The notes under the pieces: generated by a model
The model's database searches: none
Told to the model about the DNA's origin: nothing
What the model saw: the letters and a program-made list of their open reading frames with translations, nothing else
NCBI RefSeq assembly: GCF_003576455.2
Contig: NZ_CP032869.1
Span: 6,510,001-6,574,000, forward strand
Reading direction: 5' to 3'
DNA length: 64,000 nucleotides
DNA from: Mucilaginibacter celer
GTDB taxonomy: Bacteria; Bacteroidota; Bacteroidia; Sphingobacteriales; Sphingobacteriaceae
Position numbers and translations under genes: made by a program
Shown: positions 43,711 through 52,070 of the stretch, one piece after another
Numbering within the stretch: the first letter of the stretch is position 1
How the letters are laid out: each line of letters starts with the position of its first letter

Positions 43711-45600
43711 ATGTCAACATCAGCAGTTCACGACCACGAAGTAGCCCACCACGACGACCACGGTCACGAACATCACCATGACCAATCATTCCTGTCTAAA
43801 TACGTATTTAGCATGGACCACAAGATGATTGCCAAACAATTCCTGATTACAGGTATTACTATGGCGGTTATCGCGATGATATTATCAATCCTTTTCAGGA
43901 TCCAGCTTGCTTATCCTGATAAAACATTCCCGCTGTTAACTACTTTGTTAGGTCGTTTCGCACCAAACGGTCGTATCAGCCCCGATTTTTACCTGGCTCT
44001 GGTTACTATTCACGGTACCATCATGGTATTCTTTGTGCTAACCGCAGGCCTGAGCGGTACCTTTGCCAACTTATTAATCCCATTGCAGGTAGGTGCACGT
44101 GATATGGCTTCGCCATTCATGAACATGCTTTCATACTGGTTTTTCTTTTTAGCCAGCGTTATCATGTTATCATCATTCTTTGTACAAAAAGGCCCTGCAA
44201 GCGGCGGTTGGACAATTTATCCGCCACTATCTGCCTTGCCAAAAGCAATGCCGGGCTCTGCCGAAGGTATGACGCTTTGGTTAGTCAGTATGGTGTTGTT
44301 CGTAGCATCGTCATTAATGGGTGGTATCAACTACGTAAGTACCGTATTAAACATGCGTACCAAAGGTATGGACCTTTGGAAAATGCCTTTAACTATCTGG
44401 GCTTTATTCTTAACAGCTATCTTAGGTATCCTTGCCTTCCCGGTTTTAGTTGCCGGTGTGGTATTGTTGATCTTCGACCGTAGCGTTGGTACAAGTTTCT
44501 ACTTATCTGATATCGTATTGAACGGTGTACAGCAACCGTTTGAAGGTGGTAGCCCAATCCTGTTCCAGCACTTGTTCTGGTTCCTTGGTCACCCGGAAGT
44601 ATATATCGTAATTATGCCTGCGATGGGTATCTCATCAGAGGTTATGTCGGTAAATTCACGCAAACCGATCTTCGGTTACCACGCGATGGTTTATTCGCTC
44701 ATCGGTATTACCGTGTTATCATTCATTGTATGGGGGCACCACATGTTTGTAACCGGTATGAATCCTTTCCTTGGTGGCGTGTTCATGATTACTACGCTGA
44801 TCATCGCGGTACCATCGGCAGTAAAAACATTCAACTGGTTAGCTACGTTATGGCGCGGTAACATCAGGTTTACGCCTGCTATGCTGTTCGCTATCGGCAT
44901 GGTTTCGTTCTTCATCTCTGGTGGTTTAACAGGTATCTTCCTGGGTAATGCTGCTTTGGATATCAACCTGCACGATACCTACTTCGTTGTAGCTCACTTC
45001 CACCTGGTAATGGGTTCGGCAGCTATCTTTGGTATGCTTGCCGGTGTTTACCACTGGTTCCCTAAAATGTTCGGCCGCATGATGGACGAGAAATTGGGTT
45101 ACCTGCACTTCTGGTTAACATTTATCTGCGCTTACCTGGTATTCTTCCCAATGCACTTTATGGGTCTGGATGGTGTACCTCGTCGTTACTATGCATTCAC
45201 CGAGTTTGCTTCAATGTCAAAATGGTTAACCATCAATACATTTGTTACCTGGGCGGCTATTATTGCAGCGTTAAGCCAGTTCGGTTTCCTTTATAACTTC
45301 TTTGTATCGATGTTTAAAGGCGAGAAAGCCACTCAAAATCCATGGGAATCAAATACCCTTGAATGGACTACACCTGTTGAACACCTGCACGGTAACTGGC
45401 CGGGCGAAATCCCAACTGTTTACCGTTGGCCTTATGATTACAGCAAGCCAGGTGCCGAAGAGGATTATATCCCGCAAACAGTGCCTTATTCTCAAACCAT
45501 GAGTTCAAACCTTCCGCACGATTTTGAAGATAATCCTGCAGGCTTGGAAGCATTGAATAAGTACGCAAGTACACTGAAAGCAAACGAACAAGTTAAATAG
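43711..45600 (+). CDS. coxA: Cytochrome c oxidase subunit I
   Basis: A 629-residue heme-copper oxidase catalytic subunit with 12 or more helices. The low-spin heme a His is in TIHGTIMVFFVLTAGLSG, the CuB His-Tyr pair is in FWFLGHPEVYIVIMPAMG, two CuB His are in WGHHMF, and the heme a3/heme a His pair is in HDTYFVVAHFH. The EVYI segment supports an A-type, proton-pumping enzyme. The N-terminus is His-rich (EVAHHDDHGHEHHHD). The C-terminal 100 residues extend beyond the core. It reduces O2 to water. Confidence 0.97.
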   Translation: MSTSAVHDHEVAHHDDHGHEHHHDQSFLSKYVFSMDHKMIAKQFLITGITMAVIAMILSILFRIQLAYPDKTFPLLTTLLGRFAPNGRISPDFYLALVTIHGTIMVFFVLTAGLSGTFANLLIPLQVGARDMASPFMNMLSYWFFFLASVIMLSSFFVQKGPASGGWTIYPPLSALPKAMPGSAEGMTLWLVSMVLFVASSLMGGINYVSTVLNMRTKGMDLWKMPLTIWALFLTAILGILAFPVLVAGVVLLIFDRSVGTSFYLSDIVLNGVQQPFEGGSPILFQHLFWFLGHPEVYIVIMPAMGISSEVMSVNSRKPIFGYHAMVYSLIGITVLSFIVWGHHMFVTGMNPFLGGVFMITTLIIAVPSAVKTFNWLATLWRGNIRFTPAMLFAIGMVSFFISGGLTGIFLGNAALDINLHDTYFVVAHFHLVMGSAAIFGMLAGVYHWFPKMFGRMMDEKLGYLHFWLTFICAYLVFFPMHFMGLDGVPRRYYAFTEFASMSKWLTINTFVTWAAIIAALSQFGFLYNFFVSMFKGEKATQNPWESNTLEWTTPVEHLHGNWPGEIPTVYRWPYDYSKPGAEEDYIPQTVPYSQTMSSNLPHDFEDNPAGLEALNKYASTLKANEQVK

Positions 45601-45622
45601 ATTTAATACTATAATCTGATCT

Positions 45623-45731
45623 TTTAGGGTACCCGGTTAAGTCTTAAGTCGGAAGTTTTAAGTCATAAGTTAAGCAACTTTGAACTTGAAACTTAGAACT
45701 TCCGACTTGACAAGGTGCCCTAAATTTTTAG
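45623..45731 (+). terminator. Long hairpin between coxA and ctaA
   Basis: TTTAGGGTACC at the left pairs with GGTGCCCTAAA at the right, and inner AAGTCGGAAGTTTTAAGTC pairs partly with GAACTTCCGACTTGAC. The right arm runs into a TTTTT stretch, so it could attenuate or end the coxA transcript. The inner unit matches the repeat at the nrdA stop. Confidence 0.55.
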
Positions 45732-45741
45732 AAATATTTAG

Positions 45742-46800
45742 ATGAGCACAGCCGCACAAAATAGGTTTCAAAAGATCAATCTGACTACAATTGTTCTGCT
45801 TTTTGTTTTGATACTTGCCGGCGGTGTTGTACGTAGCTCGGGCTCGGGAATGGGTTGCCCCGATTGGCCAAAATGTTTCGGAAGGTATATTCCCCCAACC
45901 GATATCAACGAGTTACCGAAGGATTACAAGCAAAAATACGTAGCCAAACGACTTGAAAAGAATCAGCGTTTTGCTAAGACACTGGATGTATTTGGTTACA
46001 GCGATCTGGCCAAACGTATCCGTGAGGACCGCTCAATCCTGGTTCCGGAAGAGTTTAATGCCGGTAAAACCTGGACAGAGTATATTAACCGTTTGGTTGG
46101 AGCGTTATCTGGTTTTTTCCTGCTGTTATCGCTGGTTTTTTCATTCAGTTATTGGAAAACCGATAAACGTATTGCGGTATTGAGTTTTTTCAACCTGATT
46201 TTGGTTGGTTTTCAGGCCTGGTTGGGCTCTATCGTTGTATCAACCAATTTAGTAGCCTGGATAGTTACGGTACATATGCTACTGGCTTTGGCTATATTGG
46301 CTATATGTATTTGCACCTATCATGCTGCCCGTATTTCGGGTAAGCGTACATCGGGTGCCAAACCACTTTTATACCTGGTTACTTTGCTGGCTTTAATTGT
46401 TAGCATTTTGCAGATAACCTTTGGTACCGAAGTACGCGAAAAGATTGATGCTGTTGCCAATCATTTTCAGGGCGGATACCGCAATACATGGGTGGCTAAT
46501 GCCGGCGAAATTTTTCAGCATCACCGGGATATAGCCGTTGTTGTTTTGATTTTGAATATCGCCTTGTTTGTACTGATCCGCAGGGGCTTTAATCGTCACT
46601 CCATTCAGCAGCAACTGATGAGTTTTACATTTTTGATCATTACATTGCAAATAGTTACCGGTATTCTGTTATCATATTCGGGTTTGCCGCCGGTGGCGCA
46701 GGCATCACACATTGTGCTGGCCAGTTTGCTGTTTGGAGCACAGTTTTATTTGCTGTTAAATTTATTTCGGGGAGTTAAAGGCAGGGAGGCAAGCAAATGA
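45742..46800 (+). CDS. ctaA: Heme A synthase (COX15/CtaA)
   Basis: A 352-residue membrane enzyme that oxidises the methyl group of heme O to a formyl group, giving heme A. About eight helices are arranged as two similar halves. Diagnostic parts are VLILAGGVVRSSGSGMGCPDWPKCFGRYIPPT at the N-terminus, EYINRLVGALSGFFLLLSLVF with its ligand His replaced in part, VTVHMLLALAILAICICTYHAA, and GEIFQHHRDIAVVVLI in the second half. Its stop overlaps the ctaB start (ATGA), so the two heme A enzymes are coupled. Confidence 0.94.
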   Translation: MSTAAQNRFQKINLTTIVLLFVLILAGGVVRSSGSGMGCPDWPKCFGRYIPPTDINELPKDYKQKYVAKRLEKNQRFAKTLDVFGYSDLAKRIREDRSILVPEEFNAGKTWTEYINRLVGALSGFFLLLSLVFSFSYWKTDKRIAVLSFFNLILVGFQAWLGSIVVSTNLVAWIVTVHMLLALAILAICICTYHAARISGKRTSGAKPLLYLVTLLALIVSILQITFGTEVREKIDAVANHFQGGYRNTWVANAGEIFQHHRDIAVVVLILNIALFVLIRRGFNRHSIQQQLMSFTFLIITLQIVTGILLSYSGLPPVAQASHIVLASLLFGAQFYLLLNLFRGVKGREASK

Positions 46801-47660
46801 AATGGGCTGATTTTTCGAAGCTAATTAAAGTGAGGCTTACCTTTTTGGTAGTGTTCTCTGCATCAATATCTTTTTTAATAGGTAGCAGGGCTAATGGCCA
46901 TGTGATTTGGGTTGATTGGGTAAAGTTGATTGTAGGCGGTTTTTTGGTAACTGCGGCAGCCAACTCGTTCAACGAAATTATTGAAAAAGATTTGGATAAA
47001 CTGATGAAGCGTACCATGGACCGTCCGATCCCATCGGGTAAGATGACCACCGGCCAGGCGCTTGTTTTAGGCCTCGGGATGGGCATGGCCGGTACTTACC
47101 TGTTGGGCAGCCTGAACTTGCTTACTGGTTTGTTATCGGTATTTTCGATACTGTTATACGCTTTTGCATATACGCCGTTAAAAAGGAAATCGCCAATTGC
47201 AGTTTTTGTAGGCGCTATTCCGGGAGCCTTGCCTCCGCTTATTGGTTATGTTGCGGCACAGGTACACGGCAGGATAGATGAGATAGCCATTATATTGTTC
47301 AGCATCCAGTTTATATGGCAGTTTGTTCACTTTTGGGCAATTGCCTGGGTTTTGGATGATGATTATAAACTGGCTGGTTTCAGGTTGTTGCCATCGGGTA
47401 AAAGAGATGTTACCAGCGCGGTAATTACCCTTATATTTGCCATTGTTATGGTGCCTGTAAGTTTGCTGCCAACCATTTATGGTTACGGCGGTTACTGGGT
47501 AGGAGGTGTATCGTTGGTTTGTAGCCTGATATTTTTATACCAGGCGTTTATGTTGCTGCGCACCCGCCAGATCCCTGAGGCGCGTAAGTTAATGTTCGGC
47601 TCGTTTTTTTACCTGCCGGTAGTTCAGATAATGTTTTTAGTTGATTTTATAGTTAAGTGA
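46797..47660 (+). CDS. ctaB: Protoheme IX farnesyltransferase (heme O synthase)
   Basis: A 287-residue UbiA-family enzyme with about nine helices that adds a farnesyl group to heme b to make heme O. The first Asp-rich motif is NSFNEIIEKDLDKLMKRTMDRPIPSG (about residues 58-83), and the second, near residue 185, is DDDYKLAGFRLLPSGKRD. The KRKSPIAVFVGAIPGALPPLIGYVA segment is typical of CtaB. It overlaps ctaA by four bases and is followed after one base by the first subunit III gene. Confidence 0.95.
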   Translation: MKWADFSKLIKVRLTFLVVFSASISFLIGSRANGHVIWVDWVKLIVGGFLVTAAANSFNEIIEKDLDKLMKRTMDRPIPSGKMTTGQALVLGLGMGMAGTYLLGSLNLLTGLLSVFSILLYAFAYTPLKRKSPIAVFVGAIPGALPPLIGYVAAQVHGRIDEIAIILFSIQFIWQFVHFWAIAWVLDDDYKLAGFRLLPSGKRDVTSAVITLIFAIVMVPVSLLPTIYGYGGYWVGGVSLVCSLIFLYQAFMLLRTRQIPEARKLMFGSFFYLPVVQIMFLVDFIVK

Positions 47661-47661
47661 G

Positions 47662-48246
47662 ATGATGGCAAGGATTGAACAAGATAACGACAGGCTTAAC
47701 CTTGGTGCCAAAAAGTTTAACATGTGGATTTTTATATTCACATCGTTTATGCTCTTTGCGGCGCTTACCAGTGGGTTTATTGTTTACAGCGGCGGCAGTG
47801 GCCACGGCTTAAACGTAATTATGCCAACCTCGTTTTTGTATAGCACCATTGTTATTGCCTTAAGCAGCGGTACGTTGTTTTTGGCATCGCGGGCGGCAAA
47901 GGCTTCACAGTTTGATAAGCAGAAGCTGTATTTGTGGATTACGCTGGGTTTAGGTTTGGCATTTTTTGCTTTGCAGGTTTACGCATGTTATGTGTTAACC
48001 TACAAAATGCAGATCTATTTTACCGATCCTAACGCGTCGCGCTCCTTTGTTTATGTTTTTATTGGTGCGCATTTGCTGCACATTTTTGCCGCAGTATTAT
48101 TGCTAATAAATACGCTTATAGGTACATACCGTAAAAATCCTCAAATCAAGAATCTGTTTAAGATGGAGATGACCTCCATTTTCTGGCATTTTCTCGATAT
48201 TATATGGATTTATCTGTATGTTTTTTTACTTTTGAATCATAATTAA
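47662..48246 (+). CDS. Cytochrome c oxidase subunit III-like protein (first copy)
   Basis: A 194-residue subunit III family protein with five helices. It lacks the longer middle region of the second copy but has the family end HLLHIFAAVLLLINTLIGTYRKN and MTSIFWHFLDIIWIYLYVFLLL. It starts at one of two adjacent ATG codons (47662/47665). In related Bacteroidota clusters two subunit III-type genes also occur in tandem. It may be a structural subunit of the oxidase; it has no cofactor. It lies one base after ctaB. Confidence 0.88.
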   Translation: MMARIEQDNDRLNLGAKKFNMWIFIFTSFMLFAALTSGFIVYSGGSGHGLNVIMPTSFLYSTIVIALSSGTLFLASRAAKASQFDKQKLYLWITLGLGLAFFALQVYACYVLTYKMQIYFTDPNASRSFVYVFIGAHLLHIFAAVLLLINTLIGTYRKNPQIKNLFKMEMTSIFWHFLDIIWIYLYVFLLLNHN

Positions 48247-48267
48247 TACACCCATAGATTAGTACAG

Positions 48268-48987
48268 ATGAGTACAACAGTTTCACAAATTGACGAAGTA
48301 AAAACTTCGCCCTGGTCGGGAGGAAGATCCCCGTTCAACGTGGAGTACGGAAAAATAATGATGTGGTTTTTCCTCCTTTCGGATGCGTTCACCTTTTCAT
48401 CATTATTGATAGCTTATGGCTCATTGCGTTTCAGCGCAAGTGTATGGCCTGCGGCTGATAAGGTTTTTCAATCTATCCCCGGTGTTAAAGATAGCGGCGC
48501 GCCGCTGGTTTTTGTGGGTATAATGACCTTTATCCTTATTTTAAGTTCGGTAACCATGGTTTTGGCTGTTGAGGCCGGCCACCGCAACGCAAAAAAAGAA
48601 GTTATAGGCTGGATGATTGCTACCGTAATTGGTGGTTTTATGTTCCTGGGCTGCCAGGCTTTGGAGTGGGGACACTTACACCACGAAGGTTTTTGGTGGG
48701 GAAGCGTGCCATCTGCAGAAGAACTTAAACATTTGTTTTCGGGTGGTAACGAAGCCGTACAGCACATGACCTCCCAGGAGTTTGCTAATCTGTTCTTTAC
48801 CATTACAGGGTTCCATGGTTTCCACGTATTTACGGGTGTTATTATCAACATCATTATCACGGTTAACGTGTTGATTGGCACTTATGAAAAACGTGGCAGC
48901 TATTTAATGGTTGAAAAAGTAGGTTTATACTGGCACTTTGTAGACCTTGTTTGGGTATTCGTATTTACATTCTTTTACTTAGTATAA
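48268..48987 (+). CDS. coxC: Cytochrome c oxidase subunit III (second copy)
   Basis: A 239-residue subunit III with about five helices: MMWFFLLSDAFTFSSLLIAYGSL at the start, IMTFILILSSVTMVLAVEAGH, then TGFHGFHVFTGVIINIIITVNVLIGTY and VEKVGLYWHFVDLVWVFVFTFFYLV at the end. The conserved E in AVEAGHRNA and the WHFVDLVW motif are typical. It stabilises subunit I and helps sustain proton uptake. It lies 21 bp after its shorter paralogue. Confidence 0.93.
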   Translation: MSTTVSQIDEVKTSPWSGGRSPFNVEYGKIMMWFFLLSDAFTFSSLLIAYGSLRFSASVWPAADKVFQSIPGVKDSGAPLVFVGIMTFILILSSVTMVLAVEAGHRNAKKEVIGWMIATVIGGFMFLGCQALEWGHLHHEGFWWGSVPSAEELKHLFSGGNEAVQHMTSQEFANLFFTITGFHGFHVFTGVIINIIITVNVLIGTYEKRGSYLMVEKVGLYWHFVDLVWVFVFTFFYLV

Positions 48988-49000
48988 AAAATATTTAGAT

Positions 49001-49348
49001 ATGTCAGCAGAATCGCATGAAGTTCACCACGACGGTGAACACGAGTCAATGAGCAGAAAGCGGATTGTAAAAGTTGCGCTTATATTAACGGCTATTACCT
49101 GTGTTGAGTTCGTTATCGCACTTGCAATAGTACCGGGCCATCCCAACTTTTTAAAGTTTGCAAATCCTATCTATATCATTTTAACATTGCTTAAGGCATT
49201 TTATATAGTAGCATTCTTTATGCATCTTAAGTTTGAGAAAATGGGTTTGATTCTCTCAATAGTAGTCCCGGTAATATTTATAATCGGTTTAATCCTGGTA
49301 CTTACCAACGAAAGTCACCACTGGGTTGACCTGCGCCCGGCGTTCTGA
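49001..49348 (+). CDS. Cytochrome c oxidase subunit IV family protein
   Basis: A 115-residue small membrane protein of the prokaryotic COX4 type. It has a His/Glu-rich cytosolic start (SHEVHHDGEHES), then three helices: near 24-44 (VALILTAITCVEFVIALAIV), near 55-75 (FANPIYIILTLLKAFYIVAFFMHL) and near 83-102 (GLILSIVVPVIFIIGLILVL). The KAFYIVAFFMHLKFE segment is the family signature. It is a structural oxidase subunit. The stop and the sco ATG share a base. Confidence 0.9.
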   Translation: MSAESHEVHHDGEHESMSRKRIVKVALILTAITCVEFVIALAIVPGHPNFLKFANPIYIILTLLKAFYIVAFFMHLKFEKMGLILSIVVPVIFIIGLILVLTNESHHWVDLRPAF

Positions 49349-50046
49349 TGAACAAGGCTTCTATAGGAAAAAAAATAGCGATCCTGGTGCTCATCTTAGC
49401 AGTACCAGGATTTTTATATTATTTACTTACCGTTAAAGGTAAAAACAGGTACAAACCGCTTGCGGTTTTTGGCCCCAAACATGTTGCCAAAACCGGGCAT
49501 AAATACCACGGGAAGTATATCCCGGATACCGTTTACCATACCATCCCCGATTTTAAGCTAACCAATCAGGAGGGTAAAACGGTAACGTTGGCCGATTTAA
49601 AAGGAAAGATCTTCGTGATCAATTTCTTTTATAAAAACTGCCCCTCCGTTTGCCAAACCATCAATAAAAACATGAGCTGGCTGGTGGGTACGTACTATAA
49701 AAACAAGATGGTTTATTTTTTAACCATCACTGTTGATCCGGAGCATGACACCCCCGAAGTGCTTAATAAATACCTGCAAACATTTAAGCCCGAATCAAAC
49801 CGCTGGCTGATGTGCAGCGGCGATACCTCATCTGTTTACAGTTTTGCCCGCAATGGCCTTTACGTTAACGCAGCTAAGGTTGGCGGCGATTTTGTGTACA
49901 GCGATAGTTTTATCTTGATAGACCAGGAGCACCGCATCCGTGGATATTATAAGGCCGCCGTAACCCCCGAGGTTAACCGCCTTAATGACGAGATTAAAGT
50001 ATTGATAGCCGAGGAGCTGCGTAAAATTGATAAGCCCCTATATTAA
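49348..50046 (+). CDS. SCO1/SenC family copper protein, expected His ligand replaced
   Basis: A 232-residue membrane-anchored thioredoxin-fold protein, helix near residues 9-28, that normally inserts copper into the CuA site of subunit II. The CxxxC pair is present (NCPSVCQ, Cys98 and Cys102), along with TVDPEHDTPEVL. The third copper ligand, a His usually seen just before the S-x-x-(F/Y)-x-LID strand, is Tyr184 here (DFVYSDSFILID). Either copper binding differs or another residue serves. It sits directly after the oxidase subunits, as expected. Confidence 0.88.
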   Translation: MNKASIGKKIAILVLILAVPGFLYYLLTVKGKNRYKPLAVFGPKHVAKTGHKYHGKYIPDTVYHTIPDFKLTNQEGKTVTLADLKGKIFVINFFYKNCPSVCQTINKNMSWLVGTYYKNKMVYFLTITVDPEHDTPEVLNKYLQTFKPESNRWLMCSGDTSSVYSFARNGLYVNAAKVGGDFVYSDSFILIDQEHRIRGYYKAAVTPEVNRLNDEIKVLIAEELRKIDKPLY

Positions 50047-50052
50047 TTAGTT

Positions 50053-50628
50053 ATGAGTGATAAATTTATAATCCGCTTTGTGGCGGTGGTAACCATATTT
50101 GTAATTGTAGTAGTAATAGTATTAAACAGGCATATTATTCCCGGGCCGGCCGTTGCGCCTTCGTTTACGCCTTATTTGCCTATGCTTAACGCTGTTTTGA
50201 ACGCCACCTGCACCCTATTGTTGCTGGCCTCGCTTTATTACATTAAGCAGGGGAATGTTGCAGTGCACAAACGCCTTAATATTATTACGTTTTGCTTGTC
50301 GTCACTTTTCCTGGTATCGTATATCCTGTTTCATTACCTGATGCGTAACGAGATTTATTATGGTGATATTGATGGAGATAGTAAACTTTCAGATGCCGAG
50401 CTTGACGCAGCGGGAGTTTTAAGAACGATATACCGCATCATATTATATCCGCACATTGTACTTGCCGCAGCGGTTTTGCCGTTAATATTAATGAGTTTTC
50501 ACCGCGGTTTGCAAATGCAGGTTGAAAAGCACCGTAAATTGGTACACTGGGCCTTTCCGATATGGCTGTATGTTACAGCCAGCGGCGTGGTGGTTTATTT
50601 AATGATTCGCCCTTATTACCACTTTTAG
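50053..50628 (+). CDS. DUF420 membrane protein with an EF-hand-like loop
   Basis: A 191-residue DUF420 protein with five helices, found beside oxidase genes throughout Bacteroidota and in bacilli, and related to CtaM-type assembly factors. Family parts are PMLNAVLNATCTLLLLASLYYI, HKRLNIITFCLSSLFLVSYILFHYL and RKLVHWAFPIWLYVTASGVVVYLM. Between the third and fourth helices sits DIDGDSKLSDAE, a complete 12-residue EF-hand loop (Asp at 1, 3, 5 and Glu at 12). The loop probably faces the periplasm, but topology is inferred. It starts 6 bp after the sco gene. Confidence 0.88.
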   Translation: MSDKFIIRFVAVVTIFVIVVVIVLNRHIIPGPAVAPSFTPYLPMLNAVLNATCTLLLLASLYYIKQGNVAVHKRLNIITFCLSSLFLVSYILFHYLMRNEIYYGDIDGDSKLSDAELDAAGVLRTIYRIILYPHIVLAAAVLPLILMSFHRGLQMQVEKHRKLVHWAFPIWLYVTASGVVVYLMIRPYYHF

Positions 50629-50653
50629 TTATAATTGGTTAACTTTGTAATGT

Positions 50654-50932
50654 ATGAAAAACGGCTTTAAAATTATCCTTTTTGTATTGGCTTTTGGTTT
50701 AATGCTGATTGCCCGTCAACCGGCAGATGCCCAATGCGCGCAATGTGCCGCCCAGGTTGAAACTAATGCACAAAGCGGCAGTTCAAAAACAAGGGGTTTA
50801 AATAACGGAATCCTGTTTTTATTGGCTGCACCCTACCTGGCTGTTGCCGTTTGCGGATATGTATGGTATAAAAAATATCGCCGTAAAGATGTGAAACTGG
50901 ATATCCGCAGCGAAAAACTACATCTCAATTAA
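50654..50932 (+). CDS. Small membrane protein with CAQC motif
   Basis: A 92-residue protein found in Bacteroidota oxidase clusters and not named. A signal peptide (MKNGFKIILFVLAFGLMLIARQPADA) precedes QCAQCAAQVETNAQSG, a CxxC near the N-terminus of the mature part, then a single helix (NGILFLLAAPYLAVAVCGYVWY) and a basic tail. The CxxC and position suggest a role in oxidase assembly or copper handling, which is inference. A TAACTTTG box (50640-50647) just upstream may be a promoter. Confidence 0.75.
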   Translation: MKNGFKIILFVLAFGLMLIARQPADAQCAQCAAQVETNAQSGSSKTRGLNNGILFLLAAPYLAVAVCGYVWYKKYRRKDVKLDIRSEKLHLN

Positions 50933-51000
50933 TTAAAATATACTGATGCCGGTTGATGTGATCATTACCGGCATTGTTGTTTAATAACGATTTATTCCCC

Positions 51001-51405
51001 ATGCCTCAAACCCCAAAGTCATGGGCAATGCTTAAATGTAAATGTCCGCGCTGCAGGCGGGGCGATATGTTTCAGGGCGGCCCCTACAGTTTCTCCAACA
51101 AAATCAACTTAAATTGCCCGCATTGCAATTTGTTTTTCGAGATTGAGCCGGGATACTTTTATGCGGCCATGTATGTTAGTTATGCGCTAAATGTGGGTGA
51201 GGCGATTGGTATTGCCATGCTTACGTATATAATTACCAATAACCAGGATTCGCCCTGGTTGTATTTAGGTACGCTTATTTTAGGCTGCCTTGTGCTGGCT
51301 CCTATAAATTTCAGATATTCGCGTGTTATTTTGTTATATTGGTTGTCGCCCAAAATACACTACCAATCCTATTTAGATACCGATGATATACCAGGAAAGT
51401 CTTGA
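51001..51405 (+). CDS. DUF983 family protein
   Basis: A 134-residue protein of the DUF983 family, often near cytochrome oxidase genes. The N-terminus holds two CxxC pairs (KCKCPRCRRGDMF and NCPHCNLFFEIEPG), a probable zinc ribbon, followed by two membrane helices (near 62-84, YALNVGEAIGIAMLTYIITN, and 92-114, LYLGTLILGCLVLAPINFRYS). The start is set at 51001 (MPQTPKSWAM); the frame is open from a TTG at 50974. It overlaps the next gene by 23 bp. Confidence 0.85.
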   Translation: MPQTPKSWAMLKCKCPRCRRGDMFQGGPYSFSNKINLNCPHCNLFFEIEPGYFYAAMYVSYALNVGEAIGIAMLTYIITNNQDSPWLYLGTLILGCLVLAPINFRYSRVILLYWLSPKIHYQSYLDTDDIPGKS

Positions 51406-52045
51406 TTTTTTAAAAGATCTGGCCGAAAATAATAACCGCGAATGGTTTACAGCCAATAAACAACGCTACGAAAAGGCCCGCGAAAATGTGATTGATTTTA
51501 CTGGCAAGCTATTGGAGATTGTACGCAAAGCCAATCCCGGCATGGATGAGAACCTTGATGCTAAAAAAAGCGTGATGCGGATTTACAGGGATATCCGTTT
51601 CCGAATTGATAAAACGCCTTATAAAAATAACTTTGGGGTAAGTTTACCAACCACAGGCACAAAAGGCGGCGGAGTGGAGTACTACCTGCAAATTCAGCCC
51701 GGCAATTCATTTATAGGCGGGGGATATTGGATGCCCGAGGCACCGCACCTTAAGGCCATCCGCCAGGAAATCGATTACAACGCCACCGATTTGAAAAAGA
51801 TTATCGATGACAAGGAGTTTGTGAAGCTTTTTGGCGATTTCAGGGCGCAGGAACAACTAAAAACTGTACCTAAGGGATATGAGGCTGATAATGAAAATAT
51901 CGACTTGTTGAAGCTAAAAAGCTTTGTAGCCTGGCATAAAATAAGCGATAAAGAAATAACTGATCCAAACTCGGTGCAACTGGTTGCAGGTATGTGCGCC
52001 CGCATCCTTCCGTTAAATGTTTTTTTGAAAAACGCGCTTGCGTAG
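51383..52045 (+). CDS. DUF2461 domain protein
   Basis: A 220-residue DUF2461/TIGR02453 protein. The start MIYQESLDFLKDLAENNNREWFTANKQRYE and the middle MRIYRDIRFRIDKTPYKNNFGVSL are the family signature, and GGGYWMPEAPHLKAIRQEID follows. The length is normal. The biochemical function is unknown, and there is no signal peptide. The overlap of 23 bp with DUF983 means the two are cotranscribed, although their link is unclear. Confidence 0.9.
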   Translation: MIYQESLDFLKDLAENNNREWFTANKQRYEKARENVIDFTGKLLEIVRKANPGMDENLDAKKSVMRIYRDIRFRIDKTPYKNNFGVSLPTTGTKGGGVEYYLQIQPGNSFIGGGYWMPEAPHLKAIRQEIDYNATDLKKIIDDKEFVKLFGDFRAQEQLKTVPKGYEADNENIDLLKLKSFVAWHKISDKEITDPNSVQLVAGMCARILPLNVFLKNALA

Positions 52046-52070
52046 TTATACATTAAATCCTAATTATCAT

